Assembly: GCA_050084515.1 (NCBI GenBank)
Contig: CM114271.1
Coordinates: 67,332,001-67,396,000, forward strand
Length of the DNA: 64,000 nucleotides
Direction: 5' to 3'
Source of the DNA: Blasia pusilla
Taxonomy: Eukaryota; Marchantiophyta; Marchantiopsida; Blasiales
The stretch's first letter is position 1; each line of letters opens with the position of its first letter. The position numbers were made by a program, and so were the translations under genes. The notes beneath the pieces are model-generated. The model was not told the DNA's origin. It saw nothing but the letters and a program-made list of their open reading frames with translations, and did no database searches. This document shows, piece after piece, positions 23,005-32,879 of this stretch.

Positions 23005-25028
23005 GATTGTATTGGAGGGGAATGTCACCCACCAGTGGATCCAGGACTGCGATCGCGTGAGGAAGGTGCTTACGACGCACCCGGGAGAGTACAGGGGGTT
23101 CTTGGGCGATGCCTTCGTCAATCAGATGCTTGCAAAGGGTGCTCAGATTAAGAAGAAAACTTGGGCAAACAAGTTTATTTCTCAAGATGCAGCCGTAACC
23201 ATCCTTTGCTGGTCGAAGATATAGGCCGCAAAGAAAAGCGCTGCATTGGAGCTAGAGCGGAGGGAGAAGGTATCTGCGTCTGAGCGCGCCAAATTCATCC
23301 AAGCTGCAGTATCTGCTGCAACGAAATACACGGCGAGCAAGATGCAGCGATACATGAGCATTCTCAACCCCAAACTTGGTCCGGAGTTCTACAAGGAGCT
23401 GAAGGCGATTATCAAGCGCTAGCGGAAGAGGGATGAAGATCCGCATGGTCGGATTGGGGAGAAAGTGTCGCTGGATCGCGTGCATCGGTTTGCGTTGTCC
23501 GGGATAAGCGAGTTCAGGAGGATACGACTGATGAAAATCAGTCTCGAGGGCTCAGAGGCCTAGAAGAGGGCGGCACACCATCCTCCGGGTGTGTCCGATC
23601 GAGTGATCTCGCATTGGCTACGCGAATGGTCATTCTAGGACGCGTTGCGGGTAATCGGGAGACCATGCTGGACGGTCTGCAAGGGGAGCTCAGAAGATTA
23701 GAGCCCATTCCGCCGGAAGCAAACCTTGAAAGTTCTGGAGATTTCGAGGTTTGGCTCGACGACATCCGGGACAAGCCAACCAAAAACCCAGGATTCAAGA
23801 CCATGTTCAAGGTTTGCGTCCTCCCTCAGGCAAAGCTTGACGAAGAAGTAGAGGGGAACAAACGAGATCAAGCGAAGAAGAAGCGAGATCTACAGGAGCA
23901 GACGGCCGATTCTTTTCGACTAAAAGCTGCCCAACGGATGGTCTTCAGGTACCTCGTCCAGTGTAAGAACGCAGGTACGTGGGGAAAATTACGGTAGCCT
24001 TGAAATTGTGGGCCGCCCGCGGATGCGAGACATTCTCCATGTACGACGTGGAGATGGGGCAGCACATGTCCGATTGGGAGGTGGAGAATTGCCCCATTTG
24101 GCTCGACTTCAACGACCCTGAAGACATCACGGATAAGGACTTACGAGTGCTTCATGATGCAGTGGCCTCAAGACAAGACGACATCCCCAATTTTGTCCAG
24201 CCTGAAGACTTCTTCGGAGGAGATGCAGAAGAGCAGGCTCATGAGACAGTTGAGTTGGCTTCCAAGGTCCACACAGCCAAAGACAAATCCACAGCGGGTC
24301 TCAAAGGCAAGGCGAGGGGAGGGAAAAATTCAGAGGCCGAGTCTTCCCAAAGAGAGGCTGAAGATTCAAGGCTAGAGGCGGAATCGTCCGGACGAGCGGG
24401 GAGAGAGGGTTGGACCAGGTCCTCGTCGAAATAAACGCCACCAGAATCTGAGGTCATAGAAATCCCGACAAGCCGTCCCCAGGCTAGGGAGAAGCGGAAG
24501 CGAGAGGTGCCCGGGTTGTCCCAAGGAGAATACAGCCCATCATCCTTGGGAAGACATAGACAAACAACGATCCGGACAAGCGTCCTCCTTCAGTTCACTC
24601 CTTTACTGGATGAGCTGAAGAGCTTCAGTTCTCAAGCGTCGACACCAGCCATCGAAAAATTGACAAAGCTGGGATGGAAGCTCCAACGAAATGGGCACGC
24701 TGCCTGGACGGTGAATGGAGTGGTCGAAGAGGTTGCAGTGGATCTCTTGATCGCCGATCTGCCCTCGGGGTTGCGACTTTGGGGCGAGAATCCGTCGAAC
24801 GAGGTACATGAGTGGAATGTGACGCTCTCTTATGACCAGATTGCACTTTTGTTCTCCTTTCCAGACGCCTATCTGAGTGACAGGGGCTGCTTCTTGGTGT
24901 TGACTGGAGGGAGCGAGGACGAGCTCTTCAACCTCCAGTGCGTCAAGAGGTCGCTAAAGTGGAGGACGGCACAATCGTGGATCATAAAAAATGAGTACCC
25001 ACTCCAATCCGCGACGAGTCAGATTCGG

Positions 25029-25609
25029 GTAAGGCTCAATTCCTGAACTATAATTTCAATTATATTTTAATGATGTGTATAATGAGAGTCAATCTGGATT
25101 TTTTTTATCCGTGAGCAACCCGTCGGAAGGCGATGGGTTGCTGGCTTAGAGCAGCCCATGCTCGGCTGAGAGCAACCCGTCGGTTTCCGACGGGTTGCAT
25201 CTTTCCCACATACACAGGGAAAACCACTCCAATCCGCGACGAGTCAGAACTAGGAAAACCCAAAAGCAAGTGCAACCCGTTGGAACCCGACGGGTTGCAG
25301 TTGCTTTTGGGTTTTCTCAGTTGATTTTGGTTTTTGGATGCAACCCGCCGATAGCGGACGGGTTGCTCTCGGCAGCATGGGCTGCTCTAGGTTAAAGAAC
25401 CCGTCGCCTTCCGACGGGTTGCTCACGGAAAAAACAACGGAGCCCGACGGGTTGTTTTGTCCCTGACCAACCCGTTGGAAGGCGACGGGTTGGTCCGGGA
25501 CAAAATAACCCGTCGGACTCCGACAGGTTGATCCAAAGTCAGTTATTGAAAATGTTCTCAAGGCGACTTCTTTAGTTTCTGACATTGTTTCCAACGTGCT
25601 GATTTACAG
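25029..25609 (+). repeat. Methyltransferase intron 3 filled with palindromes (A1)
   Basis: The donor is gtaagg and the acceptor gatttacag/ATGGACC. About eight hairpin units occur at 25,110-25,530 with centres AAGG, GTTT, AACC, GACT and CTTCC. The word CAACCCGTCGGAAGGCG occurs near each end of the cluster and its partner CGCCTTCCGACGGGTTG lies between, so longer inverted pairs are nested around single hairpins. The intron separates methyltransferase motif IV from motif I. Confidence 0.8.
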
Positions 25610-26114
25610 ATGGACCACTCCTACGTCTACTGCTTTGTTCGGCCCGAGCACAATTTCCAGGTGTTCAAGATCCAGGATCCTGTGGATCCATGCTCGATGG
25701 GTGCTGACTTAGATAGTTTGTACAATTCCCCGGAATTTACATGCAAGACAGTATCCCACTTCTGGGAGGAAGGGAAAAGTCGCTAGCCCTGATGCAAACG
25801 CTCATCGAGCTCTGCTCAAGGCCGGGTGACTTGGTGTTCGACTTAGTGGGACTTTTAGGGGCAAGTATCAAAGGCGCCTGGCAGAGTGGCAGAAATATTC
25901 TTTGCCTCGAGGGAAGGCAGGAACTGTTTGACCTTTGCAAGGAGGCAAAGGCAGAATCTGAAAGGCTCGTTTGGGCGTACAACTCTCCACCGGCCGAGAG
26001 CTCGGTTCCGAGCCACCCTTGGTAGTGACTCCATCGTCACTTCCAACGATTCCCAAAATCGGGAGGGCAAGGCCGAAAGTGATTTTGCAAGAGCTCTCGG
26101 ACGATGACGAGTGA

Positions 26115-27836
26115 GTTCAAAGAACTCAACGACCCAGCTTGACTGCAGCGTTTGGAGTAAGGAGTTTTTTGATAATGAGGCAAAAGATTTCATAGAATAG
26201 ATCAAATGTCTGATTCGAGCTTTTTCGGATGATATAAAGCAGAAGATTTTCTCGATCGATGGTGGTGCTTGTAAATGTTTGCTGATCATTTTTTGTCTTT
26301 TCGAATGTGATCGTCTATGTACTCCACGGACGTCTATTTTGCAACCCGTCGGATTTCTCCTGCTTGCAACTCTCACTTTATGACCACTGCAACACGTCGG
26401 ATTTCTCCTCCTTGCAACTTTTCGCTTTTTGACCACTGCACCCTTTTTATCACCTCTAGGCAACCTGTCTGATTCCGACAGGTTGCCTGATCGGACCCTT
26501 TCCCTGTTGGTCCAACTTAAGAGGCAGTTTGGCGGGATTCTTCCCTTGGCACCTTCCCCTCAACTCTTAAAGGCAGGCGTAGGCTTCTTTTCTTATCTCA
26601 GACGTGTTGGATTCCTTCTACCTGTGCGGTTGCCATAATGGTATTACCGGGGACGGAGCAGATATTGATACTGGATGGGTGTCAAATTGGAGAGCGTACA
26701 AGGTATACTGCCGAGGAAGGCGGTGGGACTCGAGACAGGTTACATGGGACCGTTATGGTGTACCTAGGGGGGGCCAAGGCTCTCGAATTTGCCAACATTT
26801 TCGATCCCCGTCTACAATCGGCCAGAGGAGCCACTTGAATCCCAGGATATTCCTTTGGTACTGTCACCGAGGAGAGTTAGGAGTAAATTTGTAGATGACG
26901 AGGCTGAAGAAATCATAGACTAGGTGAAATGTACATTTCCGAGGTTCCTTCGGAGGTAATTAAGGACGAGATTTTTCAACCCATAATGGTGTTTGTAAAA
27001 GTTTTATGGAATATGTTTTTGGACTTGTGGATTGTGTTCTTTTAGCTACTCAGAATTACAATTCTGCAACCCGTATGATTCCGACTTTTTTCTTTTTTCC
27101 CACTGCAACTTTTTAACCATTTCCAGGCAACCTGTCGGATTCCGACAGGTTGACTGCTTGAGTGATCGGACTCTATCCCGGTGAGACCAACTTCTGATGC
27201 ATTGTGGCAGGCTTCTTGACTTTTGGCTCGTTCCCCTTCATTCGTCCAACCAATTGCAGGCTTCTTTTCTTGTCTAAGATGTGCAGGATTCCTACTACCT
27301 GTCGGATTGCCATTTCGGATTCCCAACCCGTTAGATCGTCGTGGGTGCAGGGTGGAAGAAAATCACTTCTAAAAATCTTTCCTTTCTTATGGTGAGCTTT
27401 CTTACGGGCTGGGAGGGGTGCAGCTTCTCGGTTTCTCAGCCTAAGGATCTGATTTGTTCACATTTCAGGAAGTTGGTCTAATACAGACACCATTCATAAC
27501 CGGCAGAAAGTTGGTTATGGAGCAATTTAGGGGAGGCCATGATGCAGGCAACAATCCCTGCAAAAAGAGAGGTACCCATCTAGGTGGTCCTCCAACAAAA
27601 ATACCAAGGGCACTGCTTTTTGTTGACCGAGACAAGGAATGTTAAGAAACTTAGGCTCACATGGAGAGTGATGGAAAAATGTTTAGGGTGGTCTTATGAT
27701 GTCTCCTTTTTTGTCGCCCCCAGGAAAGAGGAGGTTTTTTTAGGGCCAAATGTGGACCACTAAATACTCTCTTCTAAAGATTTCCTGAATTTTAAAGCAA
27801 ACAAAATTTTCAAATATGTAAAAAAAATTTGAAGAG
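26115..27836 (+). other. 3' region of A1 with an internal duplicate of the gene end
   Basis: Downstream of the methyltransferase stop, the segment 26,160-26,300 and the segment 26,870-27,030 are diverged repeats of each other (AAAGATTTCATAGAATAG against GAAATCATAGACTAG, then GGTGGTGCTTGTAAATG against ATGGTGTTTGTAAAAG). A short frame ends there with RRRVRSKFVDDEAEEIID in A3, resembling the methyltransferase C-terminus (RARPKVILQELLDDDE). I infer an old tandem duplication of the gene's 3' end. Palindromes recur at 26,340-26,490 and 27,065-27,320. The last 500 bases hold nothing I recognise up to the terminal repeat. Confidence 0.5.
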
Positions 27837-27873
27837 AGACTCTCCTCTCTTCCTCTCTTCCTCTCCTCTCTTA
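27837..27873 (-). repeat. Right terminal inverted repeat of A1
   Basis: Reverse complement of the left end over about 35 bp, differing by one extra AG pair (TAAGAGAGGAGAGG against TAAGAGGAGAGG). The inner edge carries TTTGAAGAGAGA, echoing TTGAAGAGAG of the left subterminal region. Confidence 0.8.
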
Positions 27874-27959
27874 CTCTCTCCTGTCAGAATACCAACCCCT
27901 CCCCGAGCCACTGTCTCAACAGTCTCCAAAGGCATGGGGCTCACCAATGCAATAGCGGT

Positions 27960-29040
27960 GAATTATCACAACCTCATCTAATGCTGCTCAGCTTCTCCTA
28001 AGCTGATAATCCATGTCAAATAGTTCACGTCCATTGCCTCATCCAGGATATATCGTCTTGATGCCTTTGATAATGACACTACTGCCATCACTCTTGTGGG
28101 AAATCCCATCGCTCCCTCTCGCTCATCGACGTTGGGCTCCACCAACTGCTGCATCTGGTCCACCCAAACCAAGCTAGGTCTAGCTTCCTATAGAAAGCAA
28201 GAAAACTCACAAACGTAGGAAAGGCTGCCCGTGGCATGCCAATCCAATTGACCATAGTCAACAGCGGTAGATCATTGTGCCTCATTGCTTGTAATAAAAA
28301 ACTTGGATGGAATCCACCAACAATTGGGAGGGGCGCTCCACTTTTGCATCCGCCCTCCGCAACACCTCATATGGCACCAATTTGGTCCACCAAAGATGTG
28401 GGCAATATGCTCGTGAAACTACACTCGCCGCATCCAACAACACCGCTCGGCCAATCCAGCATGCATCTGATGTATACTTGTCACAACCAGTGATCTCGAA
28501 TCGCCCAAAATTGGTATATTCTCCAAGATGTAAGCTAGAGAATGGGACTGATGCTCTTGCAAGTGTCGCAAGATCCTCACCATCTCCCAAATAAACGTGG
28601 ATCCAGTGTCAGCCTACCTGCTACCTTGTCCCGCACTAGACTGGCCTTGACATGGCCAACCAGAAATGACCAAATAAATAATCTTGCGTCCCCAACAATG
28701 AAATGTTCTTCGGTAGGGAACTCTCGTATCTTTAATGGCGGATGCACAAAAAAAGTCACGAAAATAGAGGCGTAAGTACGCCACATATCATAGTGAAACG
28801 CGCCTTGAACGTCATCGAGCTCGGCATGCAAATGCTGCTGCACGCGCACTCTTGCCGACAAAATAGCAGCTATCCTAGTTCTGATTCCTCCGAAGAGATT
28901 CAACACTCGAATACCCTTCTCTGGAATATGGCACAAAATTGGTGTGATGTCCAAGGATGTCATTATAGCACTCCCAACTACTTTGGATTCCTTTGACGAG
29001 TCACGCTCTAGTGTAAACATCTCACTCCATGCCATCTACA
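27960..29040 (-). pseudogene. C5 DNA methyltransferase-like domain in Gypsy pol, broken
   Basis: Minus strand, after the protease region: GIRVLNLFGGIRTRIAAIL matches motif I of cytosine-C5 methyltransferases (V-L-x-L-F-x-G-I). Downstream come DLATL, AYCPHLWWTKLVP (the R-x-R-x-Y/W-W-T-N-type region), LTMVNWIGMPRAAFPTFVSF and finally EREGAMGFPTRVMAV, ASRRYILDEAMDVNYLTWI, which match the motif VIII-X end (AMGFP, RR-x-x-LGQAM-x-L-N). The catalytic Pro-Cys-Gln is not found where expected; the region reads WSFLVGHVKAS. Stops at several points make it non-functional. C5-methyltransferase domains captured by retrotransposons have been described in some eukaryotes. Here it lies between protease and RT, and element A1 is inserted just after it. 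Confidence 0.75.
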
Positions 29041-29229
29041 TGTGCTCATCGGCCAAGCATCAAAGCTCCTCACTTGAGCCCCACAACGGCACTTCTCCTC
29101 CACAGAATGATGCAGCTACCATGACACTTGTCTCCATCAAAGTGTCGCGCACGGGTGTATCCCTTCCATGGAGATGCCACTCAATCAAATCATCAAGCCA
29201 AGTGATGGCGCTCCTGCATGGAGCTAATG

Positions 29230-30070
29230 TCGCCATCTCTCATGGCCATCGCTCGATCACTCCACCCGTGAATCAAACAGGTAATTAATGAGCTAAGTCA
29301 CCCATCACCTAACTGCCATCCTAGTCTATGGGACGTTCACTCCTCCTAGTAATCCAAGGAAAACCCCATCGTGTATGAAACCAATCCTCCAACCAAGATG
29401 TCATAGGAATCGACATCGATCATTATCCCGTTGGCTTGCACCACGGACTCATCTGATGGATATTTTGGGCGAATCCTCATCACGACCTGCTGTCACATGA
29501 TAAGCTATATTGTACTCACTCCACCCATGGATGTCTGTATCCTGAATGGGCAACGCTTCACATCGGCCTTCGTTAGGCCCAACCTTATAAACGCCGCTTT
29601 CCCCAACATAAGGGGTTGCGCTTTGGAATCCAACTGGACGCATTGTGGAAAAAACACTTTATCTCTTGGACCCACCAAATGGAAGCTCTCTCCCTGGTTA
29701 TCCAGCAAGACAACACTTGGCGATACCATGGCACGGGGGTCTAGCGGGCATTTCTGCCATTCTAGTAGCCACAACCTGCCATGAATTTGATATGGACGGC
29801 CCGAGCACATGCTCCAAGGGGAGGTCCACCACCTCCTTGGCAATCACCTCTTATTTTGACGTAAAAATACCAACTGAATATTTTCCGGCTGTGAGTGAGG
29901 AGTTAGGGACGGCTAATGCGATGTAGCGGGCTGTCGGAAAATATTTTGCGGCTCGCCGCTACATCACATTAGCTGTCCCCAACAATGTACTCGACACAGG
30001 CTCCACCTAAGCATCTGCCATAGGAATCGTCACACTCACTTCTCCCATCGCCCTCCGTGCGTGCGCACCA
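29230..30070 (-). pseudogene. Ty3/Gypsy protease region remnant
   Basis: Minus strand frames read WQKCPLDPRAMVSPSVVLLD, ESFHLVGPRDKVFFPQCVQL and DSKAQPLMLGKAAFIRLGL. The last is the aspartic protease active region with DSKA in place of the usual D-S/T-G-A. It is followed by CPFRIQTSMGG and, after stops, GIMIDVDSYDILVGG and GFSLDY, the flap and C-terminal part. It leads into the C5-methyltransferase-like domain without a gap, so the two belong to one polyprotein. Confidence 0.7.
29906..29978. repeat. Long hairpin inside the Gypsy remnant
   Basis: The arms GGGACGGCTAATGCGATGTA and its near-complement TACATCACATTAGCTGTCCC, extended by GCGG/CCGC, form a stem of about 24 bp with two mismatches around a loop of about 25 bases. 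It is either a local inverted duplication within pol or a small fold-back insertion. Confidence 0.6.
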
Positions 30071-30094
30071 ACAACATCAACTCTTCGGGAACTC

Positions 30095-31330
30095 TGATAA
30101 GAACCTATTAATGGGGTCCTCATCGCCTTTAAAATTTTGAGGATAGGCACAATTTTTTTATGAAAAGGTGTACAAAAGTCTTCAGGAATGAAGACTGAAA
30201 ATTATAGGGCAATAAAGTTTGTATATAAAAGGAGATTTCATTATTATTTTGGTATCATGAAAGAGTGAGACATACTGGAATGGTTATGAAGCTCCTAGGA
30301 TAAGGCAGAGAGATGGAACCTCAAGGACTTGCCTTGGAGGAGAGGGAAATGAATTCACAAAGTCTGAAGACCACGAGCAAAGCTCGGCAAAGACAACGAA
30401 GCACGATAAAGAACCTGTTAATGAAGCACTTTGTTCTTGAACAAATTTCCAAGACAAAGCAAAAGTATTTCACGCTTGAACACAGAACGAAGCACTTTTT
30501 CAGTTTGTGAAAAGGAAGAGGTCCCAATTTCGCAGCAAAGATAAGACTGCCCGTGATTTCAAGCGGCACACCGTTAGAGTAGTTAGGCTAGGAAGAGGTG
30601 TGACTTTTTGGATCAGATAGGAAAGTAGAACAGTTACAACCAGCAGATTCCTAGGGATCATAGGAAAAGTTAAGAGAAACGTAGATTAAGGTAGTTAAAA
30701 GATCCCAAGAGCTGTCTACTCTAAAGAAGCGCTTCATATTCTTGTTATTGACGGCATTTAAGAGACTATTTAAAGATTATCAAAGGAGTTTCTAGCATCA
30801 TTCTATTATGGCGTTCTTATGATGTAGGAATGATCCGAGCCAGAGAGTAGTACCCTCTCGTGCTTGTAAACACTTTACAGCCTTTTTGTTCTTGATGGAA
30901 TAGCACAGACCTCATTTCTTCATTCTGATGTGCAGTGCATGTGTCTGAGAGATCTTATTGGATCTACAAAGTGAGAAATGGTTGGAAGAGCATCTTTCAC
31001 TACAAGTAGAATCGATTGTGAGATGTAGGAAATCTGTTTGATAGAGAGTAATCTACAAAGATGGATTCAGTTCCGAGATGAGGAGAAGCCATCGTCTGAT
31101 TGAGATCTCTATGAGGTTCTTTTGTGTTAAGGAACTATCTACTAGAGAGTTCGTTCTATACCACTCGAGAGAACAGCAGAAAGGAAAATCTTAATACTTA
31201 TTAAAAGAAGAATGACATGATGAATATTTGAATCTACTTTGTATAAACATAATTATCACCTTTACATAACAAAAACACACCTTAAAGCTCTCTTTTTGGA
31301 TAATAGTGATCTCCTTGGGGTTCGAAATTC
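30095..31330 (+). mobile_element. Probable solo LTR or LTR-like insertion in the Gypsy element
   Basis: The Gypsy-like coding sequence stops at about 30,095 (after CGGGAACTC) and resumes on the minus strand near 31,370. The intervening DNA has a different composition, a TATATAAAA box at 30,223-30,230 on the plus strand and no protein-coding signal beyond a 65-codon frame. That fits an LTR in plus orientation, starting TGATAAG. I could not identify the right boundary or a target duplication. Confidence 0.4.
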
Positions 31331-31369
31331 TTACATACTCCCAAAACGATTATTTTATCTTATCCTTGT

Positions 31370-31745
31370 ATATTACATGGATCCAACTTTGTGGCTTCTC
31401 CATGAGTAACAACAGGGGCTGCCTCCATCTACGCAACCGCGCACATCCAATCAAGATCCTCCATGTCTTTGGCTGCTCCATAAGACGTCGATGCTACTGA
31501 TCCAACATTGGGTAACCTCAATGCAATAGTGGCAATTTGCTGATGCAACTGATGTATCTAAGTAACCATCCCAGCCTCACGCTTGGCGTCTCCCTCGACG
31601 TGTCTAGATGGCAGACCTCTACCTCCTCCACGAGAAACTCCACCACCCCCTCGGGCACATCCAACTCCTCATCCCCCCACGGGACCACCTCGTGCATGTC
31701 CTTTATGCCCATCTCTTTTCGCGCCCCTACTCTCCTTGAACGTCA
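31370..31745 (-). pseudogene. Gag-like N-terminal fragment of a Gypsy element
   Basis: In one minus-strand frame the sequence is rich in Gly and Arg (GHARGGPVGG, RGGGGVSRGGGRGLPSRH), followed by QIHQLHQQIATIALRLPNVG. Such a start, basic Gly/Arg-rich then a heptad-like Leu stretch, is common in plant Gypsy gag proteins. It contains stops. It may be the 5' end of the element whose protease lies at 29.2-30.1 kb. Confidence 0.4.
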
Positions 31746-32875
31746 ATCTTTAGTGTTGCGGAAGCGTACGTTCAGTAGGTCACGATCTCATCGCCGATCT
31801 GCACCCAAACACGCACTCTCGTTAGTCGGGTCTGGGCCAACTAGCGTTCCAACCCACCGAGTTCTCAACTCGACATCTCATCAAGCTCAACCTTCCTTAG
31901 TTCCTAGTTTCCCAAAACATGGCAAGTCCTTTAAGACTTGGAACAGACTTCCTGGTTAGTCCAGGGATCTGAAATGGCACCGGCGTGCCTAGCGATCCCA
32001 ACTGTTCAACGGTCCTCGTGTGAGTTCCAAACCGAGACCCAAGTAATTGAGTCGCGGGGTGAAATCCAAGAGGGATGTCTAAAATTGCCTCAATAGACTT
32101 GGTGCAGGTTTTCCAACCCAACCCCCAAACTCGCGTTCCGTTCCATGCCCTTGAGCCGCCCCGCGGCGCCCAAAGTGGGGTTCAAGTTTCGAGCACTCTC
32201 AGAGACCTTCCCCCTTACTAGTACTTCTGGGGTTCTCCAATAACCCCCCATTTGGAAAAGGAGGGTTGGGCCCTTCATTGTGGCCCTCAACGCGACTCTA
32301 CTTACAATTGTTTCTGGGTTGTTTCTCAGCCGCTGCTTATGCGTTTGCAGAGATCTTTAGTGCGTTTGAATTGTCTTTCCATAAGCCTTCCAACGCACCA
32401 TTGTTCGATCCAAACGCATCTTGGAGTTAAAAGTTATGGCCATAAATACAGTTGGAAACTCTCAAACGCTAGTGGCGTTCCAAATCCGGATTCTTCCTAT
32501 GGCAACCCACTTTCTAGACTCAACTCCTTTCAAGTCTTGTTCCACGTTTGGTCCAGGTTTCTCAGTCGCAACCATAATATCTGAAACGCAAAGCCTTGCT
32601 TGCGTCTTGTCTCTTCTTCGAGACCACTCCAATGCGCGGACCATCTTAGGGTGAGCCCGCTAATGTTCCGATGTTCCGCTTTGGCACTCGTTTGGTCATG
32701 AGGGTCGCGACACATCTGGACTGGAAACTCGCTTTGGTGCCATCTCTGGCCGTTGGTTTGATCATAACTCAGGGTTTAGGCAGAAAAACCTTGTGCATGT
32801 TTGACCCTATCGCTAAAATGGTCATACATGTAGACTCCTGGTGCCGAGACAATCTCTCCCTCCATATTGAGGTAG
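31746..32875. other. Noncoding, LTR/leader-like stretch
   Basis: No protein domain is visible on either strand. The position, upstream of a gag-like start on the minus strand, fits a 5' LTR or leader, but no matching 3' copy was found near 12 kb, so this is only a suggestion. Confidence 0.3.
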
Positions 32876-32879
32876 GCGT

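Larger units (their letters stand above)
21060..26114 (+). pseudogene. Element-encoded N6/N4 amino DNA methyltransferase, A1 copy, broken
   Basis: Comparison of A1, A2 and A3 gives four exons: about 21,060-21,690 (charged coiled-coil start, then acidic residues ending DPIFER), 21,791-22,241, 23,005-25,028 and 25,610-26,114, roughly 1,200 residues. The C-terminal part has beta-class methyltransferase order: motif IV DLLIADLPSG (canonical D-P-P-Y or D-L-P-Y-G) near 24,750, a strand-loop GCFLVLTGG, and after an intron the target-proximal K-x-x-HP and motif I-like PGDLVFDLVGLLGAS with RNILCLEGRQELF. Known members methylate the exocyclic amino group of adenine or cytosine using S-adenosylmethionine. 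The long middle region (AIIKRQRKRDEDP, LREWSFWDALRVI, YDVEMGQHMSDWEVENCPIWL) matches nothing I know. A1 has TAG stops at 23,222, 23,420, 23,561 and 23,636, a frameshift near 23,990, and no start ATG. Tyr in motif IV is replaced by Ser in A1 and A3. Confidence 0.75.
15301..27873. mobile_element. Element A, copy A1: 12.6-kb TIR transposon with transposase and DNA methyltransferase genes
   Basis: The two ends are inverted copies of a GA-rich sequence: the left begins TAAGAGGAGAGGAAGAGAGG at 15,301 and the right, read inward on the minus strand from 27,873, begins TAAGAGAGGAGAGGAAGAG. Inside lie a minus-strand MULE-like transposase gene (15,716-19,749), a divergent promoter spacer, a plus-strand methyltransferase gene (21,060-26,114) and a 3' region. 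The element sits inside a minus-strand Gypsy element, splitting it between its C5-methyltransferase and RT domains. I could not find a matching target duplication by eye (left flank gaggagcgg, right flank ctctctcct). Boundaries are supported by copies A2 and A3, which begin at the same TAAGAGG. Confidence 0.85.

Noticed and set aside
15292-27882. Target site duplication of A1
   Set aside because: The nine bases left (gaggagcgg) and right (ctctctcct) of the terminal repeats do not match, and shifting the boundary by a few bases gives only weak similarity; GA-rich ends make chance matches likely.
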